Source: Streptomyces sp. CA-210063
Lineage (GTDB): Bacteria > Actinomycetota > Actinomycetes > Streptomycetales > Streptomycetaceae
Length of the DNA stretch: 64,000 bases
Direction: 5' to 3'
NCBI RefSeq assembly: GCF_024612015.1
Contig: NZ_CP102512.1
Span: 8,432,001 to 8,496,000 of the forward strand
Shown: one piece after another, positions 1 to 8,625 of the stretch
Position numbering within the stretch: the stretch's first letter is position 1
How the letters are laid out: each line of letters starts with the position of its first letter
Made by a program: the position numbers and the translations under genes
Notes under the pieces: model-generated
The model's input: the letters and a program-made list of their open reading frames with translations, nothing else
The model's database searches: none
Told to the model about the DNA's origin: nothing

Positions 1-490
1 GTGGTGGTCAGCCAGTCGACCACCACTCGCCCCGGTGCCTTGGTCCGTACGGGTCGTGCCGGCGCCTGTACGGTCTCGGTCCCCATCGCTCGCCCCTTCG
101 CTGCCGCGTCCTGGGCCCGTGATGCACGCCATGATGCTCGCGCCCCCCTCGCTCCGACAGGGGGCGTGCGGGGGAAGTGTGCGGGAACCGTGTATTTCCC
201 CTGTGGTGCCGACTTCCGGGAGCCGTCCGTGAATCAGCGGGAAAAGGCCGGACATGCACCGGACGCACGGCCTCCGGGAGTGCTTATCCTTCGGGCTATT
301 CGAGATGGTGCCGAACCGGCCCAGAATTACGTTCGACAGCGCGCGGAAGACGTACGGAACCGCCCGTACGTGTGACGGCCCGCTGCGCCGACGGCTGATG
401 TCGCAGTCGCGGAAACGCGTGTCGTGGTTCTGTGACAGAAGCGTGACCGCGGGAGGACAACAGGCCCTCCGGCCGCCTAACGTGGCGGTC
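1..490. other. Left-edge region without a supportable gene
   Basis: No reading frame here has a convincing start, ribosome site and recognisable product. The first 26 bases form a perfect 9-bp inverted repeat (positions 1-9 and 18-26, GTGGTGGTC against GACCACCAC), which could be the end of a terminator or operator belonging to a gene outside the window. The stretch just before 491 carries GGGAGG (451-456), but it lies too far from the ATG at 491 to be its ribosome site. Confidence 0.4.
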
Positions 491-706
491 ATGGCACCCA
501 TTCCCACCCCTCCCGAAGAGCCCCAGGACGACCCCGGCGACTACGTCGGTCTTGAGGCGTCGAGCGCCGAGCGCCGCGCCGGGGAGCGCGGCTGGTCCAC
601 CGTCAGAAAGCTTCCGCCGGGCGCGATCATCACCATGGAGTACCGCTTCGGCCGGCTGAACTTCGAGGTCGAGGACGGCCGGGTGAAGCGCGCCTGGAAG
701 GGCTGA
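491..706 (+). CDS. I78-type small peptidase inhibitor
   Basis: This is a 71-residue cytosolic-looking protein with no signal peptide. The N-terminal third is acidic and proline-rich (PTPPEEPQDDPGDY). The C-terminal part contains GWSTVRKLPPGAIITMEYRFGR followed by LNFEV, close to the compact inhibitor fold of family I78, in which an arginine- or proline-flanked loop inserts into serine proteases and the chain ends in a basic segment (here VKRAWKG). The length matches the family, normally 60-110 residues. ATG 491 was chosen over the longer in-frame start at 254 because the extension is non-conserved in appearance and overlaps likely promoter sequence. A strong hairpin follows at 734. The target protease is unknown. 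Secreted serine proteases are encoded about 9 kb away, but an inhibitor without a leader would act inside the cell. Confidence 0.7.
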   Translation: MAPIPTPPEEPQDDPGDYVGLEASSAERRAGERGWSTVRKLPPGAIITMEYRFGRLNFEVEDGRVKRAWKG

Positions 707-733
707 ATCCGAGCGCCGTCGGGCGCGGGAACG

Positions 734-769
734 GGCGAAGGCCCGGCTCGTGAGAGCCGGGCCTTCGCC
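734..769. terminator. Bidirectional terminator hairpin
   Basis: A perfect 16-bp inverted repeat (734-749 and 754-769) has a 4-base GTGA loop. It lies between the convergent inhibitor gene and PAP2-like gene, so it can stop transcription from both sides. There is no T-tract, as is usual in Streptomyces. Confidence 0.85.
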
Positions 770-810
770 GTGCGGGGATGGGTGGTGCGTACCGGCCCCG
801 CTGTCTCGTG

Positions 811-1845
811 TCAGCCGCCCGCGAGCGGCCGGGCCGAGGTCGCGTTGTGCGCGACCCGGTCCGCGTGGGGTGGCCGGCGGGAGCCGAGCGGGGTGACCGG
901 GGCCCGCTCCGACCTGGTCAGATGCGGTGCGGGCGACAGATGCAGCGGCACGATCGGGGGATGGGCGGCGCGGGCCGCGATACCGGTGTCGCGGACGGTC
1001 GCGGGCTCCTCGCCGGGCTTGCGCAGCGAGGCCGTGCCCACGGCGGCGGGCGTCGGCGCTGCCGCCGACGCCGGTACGGGCGCCGTACGGCGGTCGCGCA
1101 AGGTGTCCCGCAGCGAGAAGAGCCAGGCCTCGGCGCGGGCGATCAGCGGCTCGAACCAGGGCAGCGCCAGCATGATCAGCAGACCGGCGGCCCAGCCCAG
1201 CAGGACATCGCTCAACCAGTGCGTACCGAGGTAGACCGTGGTGAGACCGACGCCGAGCGAGATCACGGCGGACAGCGCGGACAGCCAGCGTCTGGCCCTC
1301 GGCGTCGACGCCAGATAGGCCAGGATTCCCCAGGTCACCACGGCGTTCGCGGTGTGTCCCGAAGGAAATATGTCGCCGCCCAGCCACATCTCGTTGGAGC
1401 CGATCTCGGTGGCGTAGTGCGGGCCGAGCCGGCCCATGCCGATCTTGGCGGCGCCGACCGTGATGTTCAGCAGCAGCAGCGAGACACCGAGCGCCAGCAT
1501 CGGGCGCAGGGTGTGCTGCCGCCAGGAGCGCCAGCCCAGCCAGGCGGCGACCATCACGGCGGTGGGGCCGCGCTGGCCCAGGACGACGTAGTAGTCCAGG
1601 AAGGCGTGGATCTGCTGCCACTGCTGGTACGGCCGGAAGAACATGATCTGCCAGTCGAGCCGCACCAGCCACGACGTGATGACGACGGCCCACACGATGG
1701 CGACGTAGAAGGCCAGGGTGGAGGCGAACAGCACCACTCTGTGCCGGGTCATCACCGGTACATCGATGTGGGTCGGCCGTTCCGGCTCACGGTCCAACCT
1801 GGAGAAGACCCGGTCCAGACGGGTCGGCTTTAGTTCGGTACGCAC
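811..1845 (-). CDS. PAP2-superfamily membrane protein
   Basis: This 344-residue integral membrane protein has about six hydrophobic segments. The middle contains GGDIFPSGHT, the second conserved block of PAP2 lipid phosphatases, whose His is catalytic. The third block has the His and Asp (THWLSD), but the usual Ser-Arg pair before them is Thr-Thr. The first block reads KIGMGRLGP, so the Arg of the Lys-x6-Arg-Pro motif is also missing. Members of this type likely act on phosphorylated lipids or polyprenyl phosphates at the membrane, but the altered blocks make the activity uncertain. The C-terminal 80 residues are a hydrophilic, Ala/Pro-rich tail. I chose GTG 1845 because a -10-like TGTAACGT sits about seven bases upstream and no ribosome site is visible, which fits a leaderless transcript. 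A longer GTG start at 1890 is possible. Confidence 0.75.
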   Translation of the reverse strand: MRTELKPTRLDRVFSRLDREPERPTHIDVPVMTRHRVVLFASTLAFYVAIVWAVVITSWLVRLDWQIMFFRPYQQWQQIHAFLDYYVVLGQRGPTAVMVAAWLGWRSWRQHTLRPMLALGVSLLLLNITVGAAKIGMGRLGPHYATEIGSNEMWLGGDIFPSGHTANAVVTWGILAYLASTPRARRWLSALSAVISLGVGLTTVYLGTHWLSDVLLGWAAGLLIMLALPWFEPLIARAEAWLFSLRDTLRDRRTAPVPASAAAPTPAAVGTASLRKPGEEPATVRDTGIAARAAHPPIVPLHLSPAPHLTRSERAPVTPLGSRRPPHADRVAHNATSARPLAGG

Positions 1846-2083
1846 GCAATCGACGTTACAGCGAGTGAGCTCTGACGCGACGAGAATCACCGGCTTTGTG
1901 ATGACGCCGTGATGTGGGATTGCTCTCAGATTGATGTTTAATTCTGCTGAATGGCGAATCGATGAGGCACTTCGCCTTCAATTCCATGGGTCAATATGGG
2001 GCAACGGTTTTACACCCCTTTTGAATTCGTTCACCGAATGCTTGCGTGGAATTACCCGTCCGCTCGCCCTGCGTTGCCGTGGG

Positions 2084-3277
2084 TCAGGGGGGACCGGAGC
2101 CATTCAGCCAGAACGCCCCGTAGACCGCCGACACCGCCGCGACCGCGCCGATGACCGCCGCTGACCTGGGCGTACGGGCTCCGGCCAGGGCCCGCGCGAG
2201 GGGCAGCAGCAGCGGGAAGGCGGGCATCAGCAGCCGGGGTTTCGAGCCGAAGTAGCTCGACGCGCACAGCGCCAGCGCGGTGACGACCCCCGCGTAGACC
2301 AGCAGCGGGACCGGCTGTCCCTGTCTTGCACACACCACGTACAGCCAAATGATCGACGCCACCCCGATGATCAGCCCGGCACCCGCCAGGGCCGACGGGA
2401 ACGACGTGAACTTGTCGGCGACGAAACGGGCGAAGGCGTAACCCCCGTCGAAGCCGTTGCGCCACCCCGCCTGGACGTCCAGATAGCCGAGCGGTCCCCT
2501 GCCCGTGCGATGGCCGACCCACAGGACATAGCCGGCCGCACCCAGGGGCGCGAGGAGCATTCCGAGGGCGCGCGGCCAGAGGGGAGCGCCGTCCGGTGCC
2601 TCCACACTCCGGTTACGTACGAAGGGGGGAGCGGGGGCGTGCCGTCGTTCCCGCACGTAGGACGTGATCGCCGCCGCCCAGATCGCCGCGACCACCGCGA
2701 GTCCCACCGGGCGGGTCAGTCCGGCGAAGGCGGCCAGGACGCCGGCGGTCACCCAGCGGCCGGTCAGGACGGCGTACAGCGACCAGGCGGCCAGCGCGGT
2801 GAACAGCGACTCCGTGTACGCCATCGACTGCACGATCCCGACCGGCAGCACCGCCCACAGCAACACCGCGCACACCCCGACCCGGCGGCCGTACACATGG
2901 TCGGCGACCGCGAAGACCCCCCAGGCCGCGGCGAGCGAGGCGAGCGTGCCGACGACCAGGCCGGCGTGGGCGTACGACAGCGGGGTCACCGCCGACACCG
3001 CCCGCTCCAGCCAGGGCAGCAGCGGGAAGAAGGCCAGGTTCGAGTGGACGTCGCCGTTCGGCAGGCGCACCTCGTAGCCATAGCCGAGTTCGGCGACGCG
3101 GGTGTACCAGAGCGAGTCCCAGCGGGCCGACAGCAGCGTCAGGGCACTCTTGTCGCGCGCCGCGCTCCATAGGGCGAGGGCGACGAGGCCCAGGGCGCGC
3201 ACGGCGGCGTACCCGAGGAGCGCGGGGGCGGCCCGCCGCAGCGGAGGCGGCGCCGGGCGCGTAACAAGATCGGTCAC
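2084..3277 (-). CDS. PIG-V/GT39-like mannosyltransferase membrane protein
   Basis: The 397-residue product has roughly ten membrane segments. Early on there is RWDSLWYTRVAELGY followed by a loop with GDVHSNLAFFPLLPWL, and later MAYTESLFTALAAWSLY. This layout matches PIG-V-type and bacterial GT-C glycosyltransferases, which transfer a sugar from a polyprenyl-phosphate donor on the outer face of the membrane; the acidic residue in the first external loop (RWD) is the usual catalytic position. The start is GTG 3277. The gene lies upstream of the PAP2-like gene in the same direction, with an AT-rich 238-bp gap that probably holds a separate promoter. The acceptor (glycoprotein or lipoglycan) cannot be told from the sequence. 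Confidence 0.75.
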   Translation of the reverse strand: MTDLVTRPAPPPLRRAAPALLGYAAVRALGLVALALWSAARDKSALTLLSARWDSLWYTRVAELGYGYEVRLPNGDVHSNLAFFPLLPWLERAVSAVTPLSYAHAGLVVGTLASLAAAWGVFAVADHVYGRRVGVCAVLLWAVLPVGIVQSMAYTESLFTALAAWSLYAVLTGRWVTAGVLAAFAGLTRPVGLAVVAAIWAAAITSYVRERRHAPAPPFVRNRSVEAPDGAPLWPRALGMLLAPLGAAGYVLWVGHRTGRGPLGYLDVQAGWRNGFDGGYAFARFVADKFTSFPSALAGAGLIIGVASIIWLYVVCARQGQPVPLLVYAGVVTALALCASSYFGSKPRLLMPAFPLLLPLARALAGARTPRSAAVIGAVAAVSAVYGAFWLNGSGPP

Positions 3278-3603
3278 GCGCTCGATTATCGGCGGAGTCA
3301 GGAACCGGCCGGGAGGCCCTTACGTGGTGGTCCGCGAGGGACCGCGACGGACGACCCACGGACGAGTGATGAAGGAGTCATGGAGGACCGGTGGACGGCC
3401 CCGGGCGTGGCGTATGCCACACGTCACATGAGGGTTCGATGAGACACCCACCACGTTCCACCGGCCGGAACTCGCGTACGCTGACGGCTCGCTCGCCTTT
3501 CGTTGCGCGGGTCCGGGACACCGCTCCTCCTGGACCGTAGCCGCCGGGGAGTCCCCGCCCCGCTGGTTCCGCCGAACGCGAGAGCATTCTGGGAGGTACG
3601 TAC
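3278..3603. other. Divergent intergenic region
   Basis: The 326 bp separate the mannosyltransferase (leftward) from the MFS exporter (rightward) and must hold both promoters. I see no clear -35/-10 pair, no long dyad and no convincing small gene. The exporter has a GGGAGG ribosome site at 3591-3596. Confidence 0.5.
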
Positions 3604-5217
3604 ATGTCCGGGACGCCCACGGCCGCTGCGCGTCGCCGTCGGGAGGCCGGGGCCGGTGCACACCGCTGGGTCGTCCTGATCGTTCTCTGCGTCAGCCTGC
3701 TGCTCGTCGCCGTGGACGCCACCGTGCTGCACGTGGCGGTGCCCGCGGTCACCGAGGACATCAAGCCCGGCGCCATGGAACTGCTCTGGATCGTCGACGT
3801 CTATCCGCTGGTCTGCGCCTCGCTGCTGATCCTCTTCGGCACGCTCGGTGACCGGGTCGGCCGCAGACGGATCCTCCTTCTCGGATACGCCCTCTTCGGC
3901 GTCGCCTCCGGGCTCGCGGCCTGCGCCGAGAATCCCCAGGTCCTGATCGCGGCCCGCGCCCTGCTCGGCGTCGGCGGCGCGATGATCATGCCCGCGACCC
4001 TGTCGATCCTGCGCCAGGTCTTCCCCGACCGGCGTGAGCGGGCGCTCGCCATCGGCATCTGGAGCGCCGTCGCCGCCGTGGGCGCGGCCGTCGGACCGCT
4101 GCTCGGCGGGTTCCTGCTGGAGCACTTCTGGTGGGGCTCGGTCTTCCTCATCAACATTCCGCTGATGCTCGTCAGCCTGCCGATCGGACGGCTGCTGCTG
4201 CCCGAGTCGACGGGCGACCGCGACGGTCCCTGGGACGTGGTCGGCGCCCTGATGGCCGCCGTCGGCCTCTTCTGCGTCGTCTTCGGAGTGAAGCGGCTCG
4301 GCGGCGGACATACGCCGTTCGACCCGGCCACCGCGCCGGCGCTCCTCGTCGGCGGCGGGCTGCTCATCGCGTTCGTACGACGGCAGCGGCGCCGGGCGCA
4401 TCCGCTGGTCGACCTGCGAATGTTCGCGCGCCCCGCGTTCAGCACGTCCGTCGGCTGCATCGTCCTCGCGATGCTCGCGCTGGTGGGGCTCGAACTGATC
4501 GCCGCGCAGTATCTGCAACTGGTGCTCGGGCTGTCCCCGCTGGAGACGGGGCTACGGCTGCTGCCGCTGACCATCGCCGCGATGGCGGCCGGGCTCGTCG
4601 GCTCCCATATGCTGCACCGCTTCGGGCCGCGCCGCATGGTGTCCCTCGGCTTCTGCCTCACCGCCGTCTCGGTCGTCCTGCTGACGGCGATGGGGCGCCA
4701 CGACAACGCGGGGCTGTTGCTCGCCGGGTTCGTCCTGCTGGGCTTCGGGCTGGAGACGACGCTCTTCGGGGCGTACGAGTCGATGCTGAGCGAGGCGCCC
4801 GCCTCGTCCGCGGGTGGGGCGGCGGCGATCGGCGAGACCTCGTACCAGCTGGGCGCCGGCATCGGGATCGCGCTCCTCGGCAGCGTGATGAACGCGGCGT
4901 ACGCGCCCGGGCTGTCGTCCGTGCCGGGGGTGCCCACGTCGGCGTCCCATGCCGCGGGGCACTCGCTCGGCGAGGCGTACGAGGTCGCGGATCGGCTGGG
5001 CGGGTCCTCGGGAGAGGCCCTGCGGCATGCGGCGCGCGACTCGTTCGTCCATGGGCTGCATGTGACGCTGCTGGTGAGCGCGGCGCTGCTTGTGCTTGGC
5101 GCGGTGATGGCTCTGCGGCTGCCTCGGGGGATGGAGTGCGGGGCGGCTGCGGCGGATGTGCCGGGGCCGCGGGAGGCCACGGCGACGACGCCTGTTCGCG
5201 CGGAGTCGATGCGCTGA
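3604..5217 (+). CDS. DHA2-family 14-TM MFS drug exporter
   Basis: The 537-residue protein has about 14 hydrophobic segments, as expected of the EmrB/QacA (DHA2) branch of the major facilitator superfamily, which extrudes drugs or dyes using the proton gradient. Seen directly: LLWIVDVYPLVCASLLI in TM2; the loop-2/3 motif GDRVGRRR; the antiporter motif C in TM5 (SAVAAVGAAVGPLLGGFLLE), which is diagnostic for exporters; and INIPLML after it. The cytoplasmic N-terminus is basic (AARRRREAG). The start is ATG 3604 with GGGAGG seven bases upstream. No local regulator gene adjoins it, so the substrate and inducer are unknown. A repeat element follows the gene. Confidence 0.9.
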   Translation: MSGTPTAAARRRREAGAGAHRWVVLIVLCVSLLLVAVDATVLHVAVPAVTEDIKPGAMELLWIVDVYPLVCASLLILFGTLGDRVGRRRILLLGYALFGVASGLAACAENPQVLIAARALLGVGGAMIMPATLSILRQVFPDRRERALAIGIWSAVAAVGAAVGPLLGGFLLEHFWWGSVFLINIPLMLVSLPIGRLLLPESTGDRDGPWDVVGALMAAVGLFCVVFGVKRLGGGHTPFDPATAPALLVGGGLLIAFVRRQRRRAHPLVDLRMFARPAFSTSVGCIVLAMLALVGLELIAAQYLQLVLGLSPLETGLRLLPLTIAAMAAGLVGSHMLHRFGPRRMVSLGFCLTAVSVVLLTAMGRHDNAGLLLAGFVLLGFGLETTLFGAYESMLSEAPASSAGGAAAIGETSYQLGAGIGIALLGSVMNAAYAPGLSSVPGVPTSASHAAGHSLGEAYEVADRLGGSSGEALRHAARDSFVHGLHVTLLVSAALLVLGAVMALRLPRGMECGAAAADVPGPREATATTPVRAESMR

Positions 5218-5282
5218 ACTGTTCGGGCGCGCGGCGTCCGGGCTGAGCTCGGGGCGGGGTTTCGCTCACCGGCGCTTGCCGG

Positions 5283-5355
5283 GTGCCGCTGCGCCCACCC
5301 TCCCCCACTCTCGGCTTCGCTCGATCGGGAGGTGCCCCCATCGCCCCAGCGGCAC
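5283..5355. repeat. Nested palindromic repeat element, copy 1
   Basis: The core at 5300-5332 is a 33-base sequence (CTCCCCCACTCTCGGCTTCG at its start) that recurs with one mismatch at 51917-51949. The core folds on itself (CCTCCC 5299-5304 with GGGAGG 5327-5332) and is enclosed by a 9-bp inverted repeat, GTGCCGCTG (5283-5291) and CAGCGGCAC (5347-5355). It lies between the MFS and acyl-CoA dehydrogenase genes and may end transcription of the former. I remember similar dispersed palindromes in Streptomyces intergenic regions. Confidence 0.75.
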
Positions 5356-5360
5356 GACTG

Positions 5361-5390
5361 CCCGCAGGTGGGTAGGCCCGCAGGTGGGTA
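5361..5390 (+). repeat. Two 14-bp direct repeats before acyl-CoA dehydrogenase
   Basis: CCCGCAGGTGGGTA occurs at 5361-5374 and again at 5377-5390, a 16-bp period, about 45 bp upstream of the next start codon. The placement near a promoter suggests a regulator site, but a chance duplication is possible. Confidence 0.5.
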
Positions 5391-5432
5391 CGGTGATTAG
5401 CGTCGCTAGTTTTACGAGCCGGAGGTGCCCTC

Positions 5433-6602
5433 ATGAGCTTCGACCCCACCGATTTCCTTGGCCTCGACGATTCTCTCGACCCCGAGGACCTCGCCGTGCG
5501 GGACACCGTGCGGAGTTGGGCGGCGGATCGGGTGTTGCCGTACGTCGCCGAGTGGTACGAGCAGGGGGAGTTGCCCGGGATTCGGGAACTGGCGCGCGAG
5601 TTGGGGGCCATCGGGGCGCTGGGGATGTCGCTCGACGGGTATGGGTGCGCGGGGGCCAGTGCCGTGCAGTACGGGCTCGCCTGCCTGGAGCTGGAGGCGG
5701 CGGACTCGGGGATCCGGTCGCTTGTGTCCGTGCAGGGGTCGCTCGCGATGTACGCCATTCATCGGTTCGGGAGCGAGACGCAGAAGCAGGCGTGGCTGCC
5801 GCGGATGGCCTCCGGTGAGGTGATCGGGTGCTTCGGGCTCACCGAACCCGATCACGGCTCCGACCCGGCGTCGATGCGTACGTACGCCAAGCGGGACGGC
5901 GGCGACTGGGTCCTCAACGGGCGGAAGATGTGGATCACCAATGGGTCCGTCGCCGGGGTCGCCGTGGTGTGGGCCCAGACGGAGGACGGTATCCGCGGGT
6001 TCGTCGTGCCGACGGACACCGCCGGATTCTCGGCGCCGGAGATCAAGCACAAGTGGTCCCTGCGAGCATCGGTCACGAGTGAACTCGTCCTGGATGACGT
6101 GCGGTTGCCCGCCGATACCGTATTGCCGGAGGTCACGGGGCTGAAAGGACCGCTGAGTTGTCTTTCGCACGCCCGCTACGGAATCGTGTGGGGCTCGATG
6201 GGAGCCGCGCGGGCCTCTTTCGAGGCGGCGGTCGAATACGCGAAGACACGGGAGCAGTTCGGGAAGCCGATCGGGGGATTCCAGCTCACCCAGGCCAAAC
6301 TCGCCGACATGGCGGTCGAGTTGCACAAGGGGATTCTGCTCGCCCACCATCTGGGGCAGCGGATGGACGCGGGACGGCTCCGTCCCGAGCAGATCAGCTT
6401 CGGCAAGCTGAACAACGTACGAGAGGCGATCGAGATCTGCCGTACCGCCCGCACGATTCTCGGCGCCAACGGGATCTCCCTGGAGTACCCGGTGATGCGG
6501 CACGCGACGAATCTGGAGTCCGTGCTCACCTATGAGGGCACCGTCGAAATGCACCAACTCGTGCTGGGCAAGGCGCTCACCGGGTTTGACGCCTTCCGGT
6601 GA
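5433..6602 (+). CDS. Acyl-CoA dehydrogenase, glutaryl-CoA dehydrogenase-like
   Basis: This 389-residue flavoenzyme has the full acyl-CoA dehydrogenase layout: helical N-domain (about 1-125), beta middle domain with the FAD/substrate signature CFGLTEPDHGSDP and the WITNGS segment, and helical C-domain. The catalytic base is the Glu in TYEGTVEMHQL, which is the position and context of the glutaryl-CoA dehydrogenase subgroup (human Glu370, TYEGT); REQFGKPIGGFQ and ILGANGI also fit. The likely reaction is FAD-dependent dehydrogenation, and possibly decarboxylation, of glutaryl-CoA from lysine or tryptophan breakdown, with electrons passing to ETF. ATG 5433 is preceded by CCGGAGG. The gene stands alone. 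Choosing between glutaryl-CoA and another short-chain substrate needs alignment of the binding-site residues. Confidence 0.88.
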   Translation: MSFDPTDFLGLDDSLDPEDLAVRDTVRSWAADRVLPYVAEWYEQGELPGIRELARELGAIGALGMSLDGYGCAGASAVQYGLACLELEAADSGIRSLVSVQGSLAMYAIHRFGSETQKQAWLPRMASGEVIGCFGLTEPDHGSDPASMRTYAKRDGGDWVLNGRKMWITNGSVAGVAVVWAQTEDGIRGFVVPTDTAGFSAPEIKHKWSLRASVTSELVLDDVRLPADTVLPEVTGLKGPLSCLSHARYGIVWGSMGAARASFEAAVEYAKTREQFGKPIGGFQLTQAKLADMAVELHKGILLAHHLGQRMDAGRLRPEQISFGKLNNVREAIEICRTARTILGANGISLEYPVMRHATNLESVLTYEGTVEMHQLVLGKALTGFDAFR

Positions 6603-6655
6603 GCCGCGTCGCATGACACGCGCACCGGAAGACGGGGCCGGCGAGCGGCCCTGCC

Positions 6656-7099
6656 TCAGCTCTGGTTGAAGAAACCGTCGACCGGACGGCTCGCGACCTC
6701 GCCGCTGACGATCTCCGTGTCGGCGGGGGTCAGCAGGAACACGCGGTTGGACACCCGCTCGATCGAACCACGCAGACCGAAGATCAGTCCGGCCGCGAAG
6801 TCGACGACACGCTTGGCGTCGGCGGGCTCCATGTTCGTGAGATTCATGATCACCGGGACGCCGTCCCGGAAGAGCTCGCCGATGTGCCGGGCGTCACGGA
6901 AGCTGTCCGGCGTGACCGTGCCGATCCGGCGGCCGTGGTCCTGCGCGGACTCGGACGCGACCTTGACGCGAGGGTCGGTGACCCAGGCCTCGCCGGAGCC
7001 GGACTCCCGCTCATCGGCGTAGTCGTCGTCGTAGTAACGCTCGTCATCGTTGTCGTCGACGAGGCCAAGCCAGGCACTCGCCTTGCGCACCGATCCCAT
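6656..7099 (-). CDS. SepF-like cell-division protein (stand-alone paralogue)
   Basis: The 147-residue protein starts with a short segment ([13 protein letters not shown]), has a highly acidic linker ([18 protein letters not shown]) and ends in a SepF domain (about 65-140) with [21 protein letters not shown] and [18 protein letters not shown]. SepF binds FtsZ and the membrane and acts in septum formation. The main sepF of streptomycetes sits in the division cluster next to ftsZ. This gene is in an unrelated context, so it is one of the SepF-like paralogues (from memory, SflA/SCO1749 and SflB/SCO5967 in S. coelicolor), thought to adjust the number or position of septa. The amphipathic membrane helix seen at the start of true SepF appears shortened here. 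ATG 7099 follows AGGAGG. Confidence 0.88.
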   Translation of the reverse strand: MGSVRKASAWLGLVDDNDDERYYDDDYADERESGSGEAWVTDPRVKVASESAQDHGRRIGTVTPDSFRDARHIGELFRDGVPVIMNLTNMEPADAKRVVDFAAGLIFGLRGSIERVSNRVFLLTPADTEIVSGEVASRPVDGFFNQS

Positions 7100-7404
7100 G
7101 GACGCCTCCTCTCGCAGCGGTCTTTCGTACTTTCCGCATCCCTATCGTCGTCCATGATGCGGATGTCTCGCCAAGTGGATAGACGCCGCACGGGGGTTTC
7201 GTGACGGTACTGGTGCAGAACGAATTCGTCGAGAGTCCATGTGCCCCAAGGGCTTCGCTGTACACACCTGCTGACGGAGAGTGAAATAATATTGTTCGCG
7301 GCGTTTGGGTGAGTGTCGGTGCGTCCGGGTGAACGTTCCGGCGACTACGATGCGGCGACATCCGCGAGCGCGTGGAGACAGCGGGGGAGACACGGGGGAG
7401 TGTC
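7100..7404. other. Divergent intergenic region
   Basis: The 305 bp lie between the leftward SepF-like gene and the rightward DUF5685 gene. A relatively AT-rich stretch around 7270-7300 (GAGTGAAATAATATTGTTCG) is a plausible promoter core for one of them. No gene is supportable. Confidence 0.5.
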
Positions 7405-8625
7405 GTGTTCGGAATAGTGAGGCCCTGCGGCCATCGGCTCGGTGAAGGCCTGCGGACACAATGGATGGCGCATCTGTGCGGGCTCTGTCTCGCGCTGCGC
7501 GGGGACCACGGGCAGTTCGCCCGGGTCGTCACCAACTACGACGGCCTGTTGGTCTCGGTGCTGACGGAAGCTCAGGCCGAGCGGAGCACCGACTGGCGAC
7601 GGACCGCCGGGCCCTGCCCGCTGCGCGGGATGCGCACCGCCTCCGTCGCCCAGGGCGAGGGCGCGCGGCTCGCCGCCGCCGTCTCGCTGGTGCTCGCCTC
7701 GGCCAAGGTGCGCGACCACCTGGCCGACGGAGACGGACTGCTCGCCCGCAAACCGGTGGCGCTCGCCGCGCGCCGGATCGCGACGAGCTGGGGGCGCGCG
7801 GGCGCCCGTACGGGAACGGACATCGGGTTCGACACGGCGCTGCTGGTCGACGCCGTGGACCGGCAGATCGGCATCGAGACGCTGGCCGGGCCGGGCACCC
7901 CGCTGCTGACGGTCACCGAACCGACCGAGACGGCGACCGCGGCGGCCTTCGCGTACACCGCGGTACTGGCCGGCCGCCCCGGCAACGCCGAACCGCTCGC
8001 CGAGGCCGGACGTCTCTTCGGCCGGCTCGCCCATCTGCTGGACGCGGTGGAGGACCAGGCCGACGACGCCGCCTCCGGTGCGTGGAATCCGCTGACCGCC
8101 ACGAGGACCTCCCTGGCCGAGGCCCGGCGGCTCGCCGACGACGCCCTGCACGGCATCCGGCTCGCCCTGCGCGAGGCCGACTTCGTGGACGGCAAGCTGG
8201 CCCATCTGCTGCTCGTACACGAGTTGCGCAGGTCGGTGGACCGGTCGTTCGGTGCGGTGCCGGTGTGCTCGGCCCATCAAGGGGGTGGGGCGCCGCAGCA
8301 GGGCGACCCGTACGGCAGTTCGTATGCGGGCGGCGGGAATCCGTACGCGGGCGGTGGCGGGAACCCGTATGCCGGAGGCGGTGGACATCCGTTCGGCGGT
8401 GGGGGCGGGGCCCACGGCGGTGGCCTCGGTGGGGTGCCGTCGCCGCAGCCGCCGAGGCGGCGGGGGTTCTGGGCGGGATGCGGGATGTTCTCGCTGCTGT
8501 GCTGCACCTGCCAGATGTGCTGCGCGAAGGAGTACGAGGGCCCCTGGTCCCGGAAGAGGCGTAAGGGCTGTTGCCGGGACTCCGACTGCTGTGACGCGTG
8601 CGAGTGCTGCGGCTGCGACTGCTGA
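7405..8625 (+). CDS. DUF5685 family protein with Cys-rich tail
   Basis: This is a 406-residue protein of a family recorded only as DUF5685. It opens with FGIVRPCGHRL and then HLCGLCLALRGDHG: a single Cys followed by Cys-x2-Cys, which looks like a metal-binding knot. The core (about 40-290) is helical and Ala-rich. It is followed by a Gly-rich segment with NPYAGGGG and similar repeats (about 295-350). The last 50 residues contain 15 Cys, in CCTCQMCC, GCCRDSDCCDACECC and a terminal CDC. I chose GTG 7405 because the conserved-looking MFGIVRPC starts there with GGGGGAG just upstream; a longer GTG 7372 start adds little. Function is unknown. Many paired cysteines suggest metal (zinc, copper or Fe-S) binding or a disulfide-rich tail, and no membrane segment is clear. 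Confidence 0.8.
   Translation: MFGIVRPCGHRLGEGLRTQWMAHLCGLCLALRGDHGQFARVVTNYDGLLVSVLTEAQAERSTDWRRTAGPCPLRGMRTASVAQGEGARLAAAVSLVLASAKVRDHLADGDGLLARKPVALAARRIATSWGRAGARTGTDIGFDTALLVDAVDRQIGIETLAGPGTPLLTVTEPTETATAAAFAYTAVLAGRPGNAEPLAEAGRLFGRLAHLLDAVEDQADDAASGAWNPLTATRTSLAEARRLADDALHGIRLALREADFVDGKLAHLLLVHELRRSVDRSFGAVPVCSAHQGGGAPQQGDPYGSSYAGGGNPYAGGGGNPYAGGGGHPFGGGGGAHGGGLGGVPSPQPPRRRGFWAGCGMFSLLCCTCQMCCAKEYEGPWSRKRRKGCCRDSDCCDACECCGCDC

Noticed and set aside
1..375. A 124-codon frame at the left edge
   Set aside because: No ribosome site, Arg/Ala/Pro-rich random composition and no recognisable domain.
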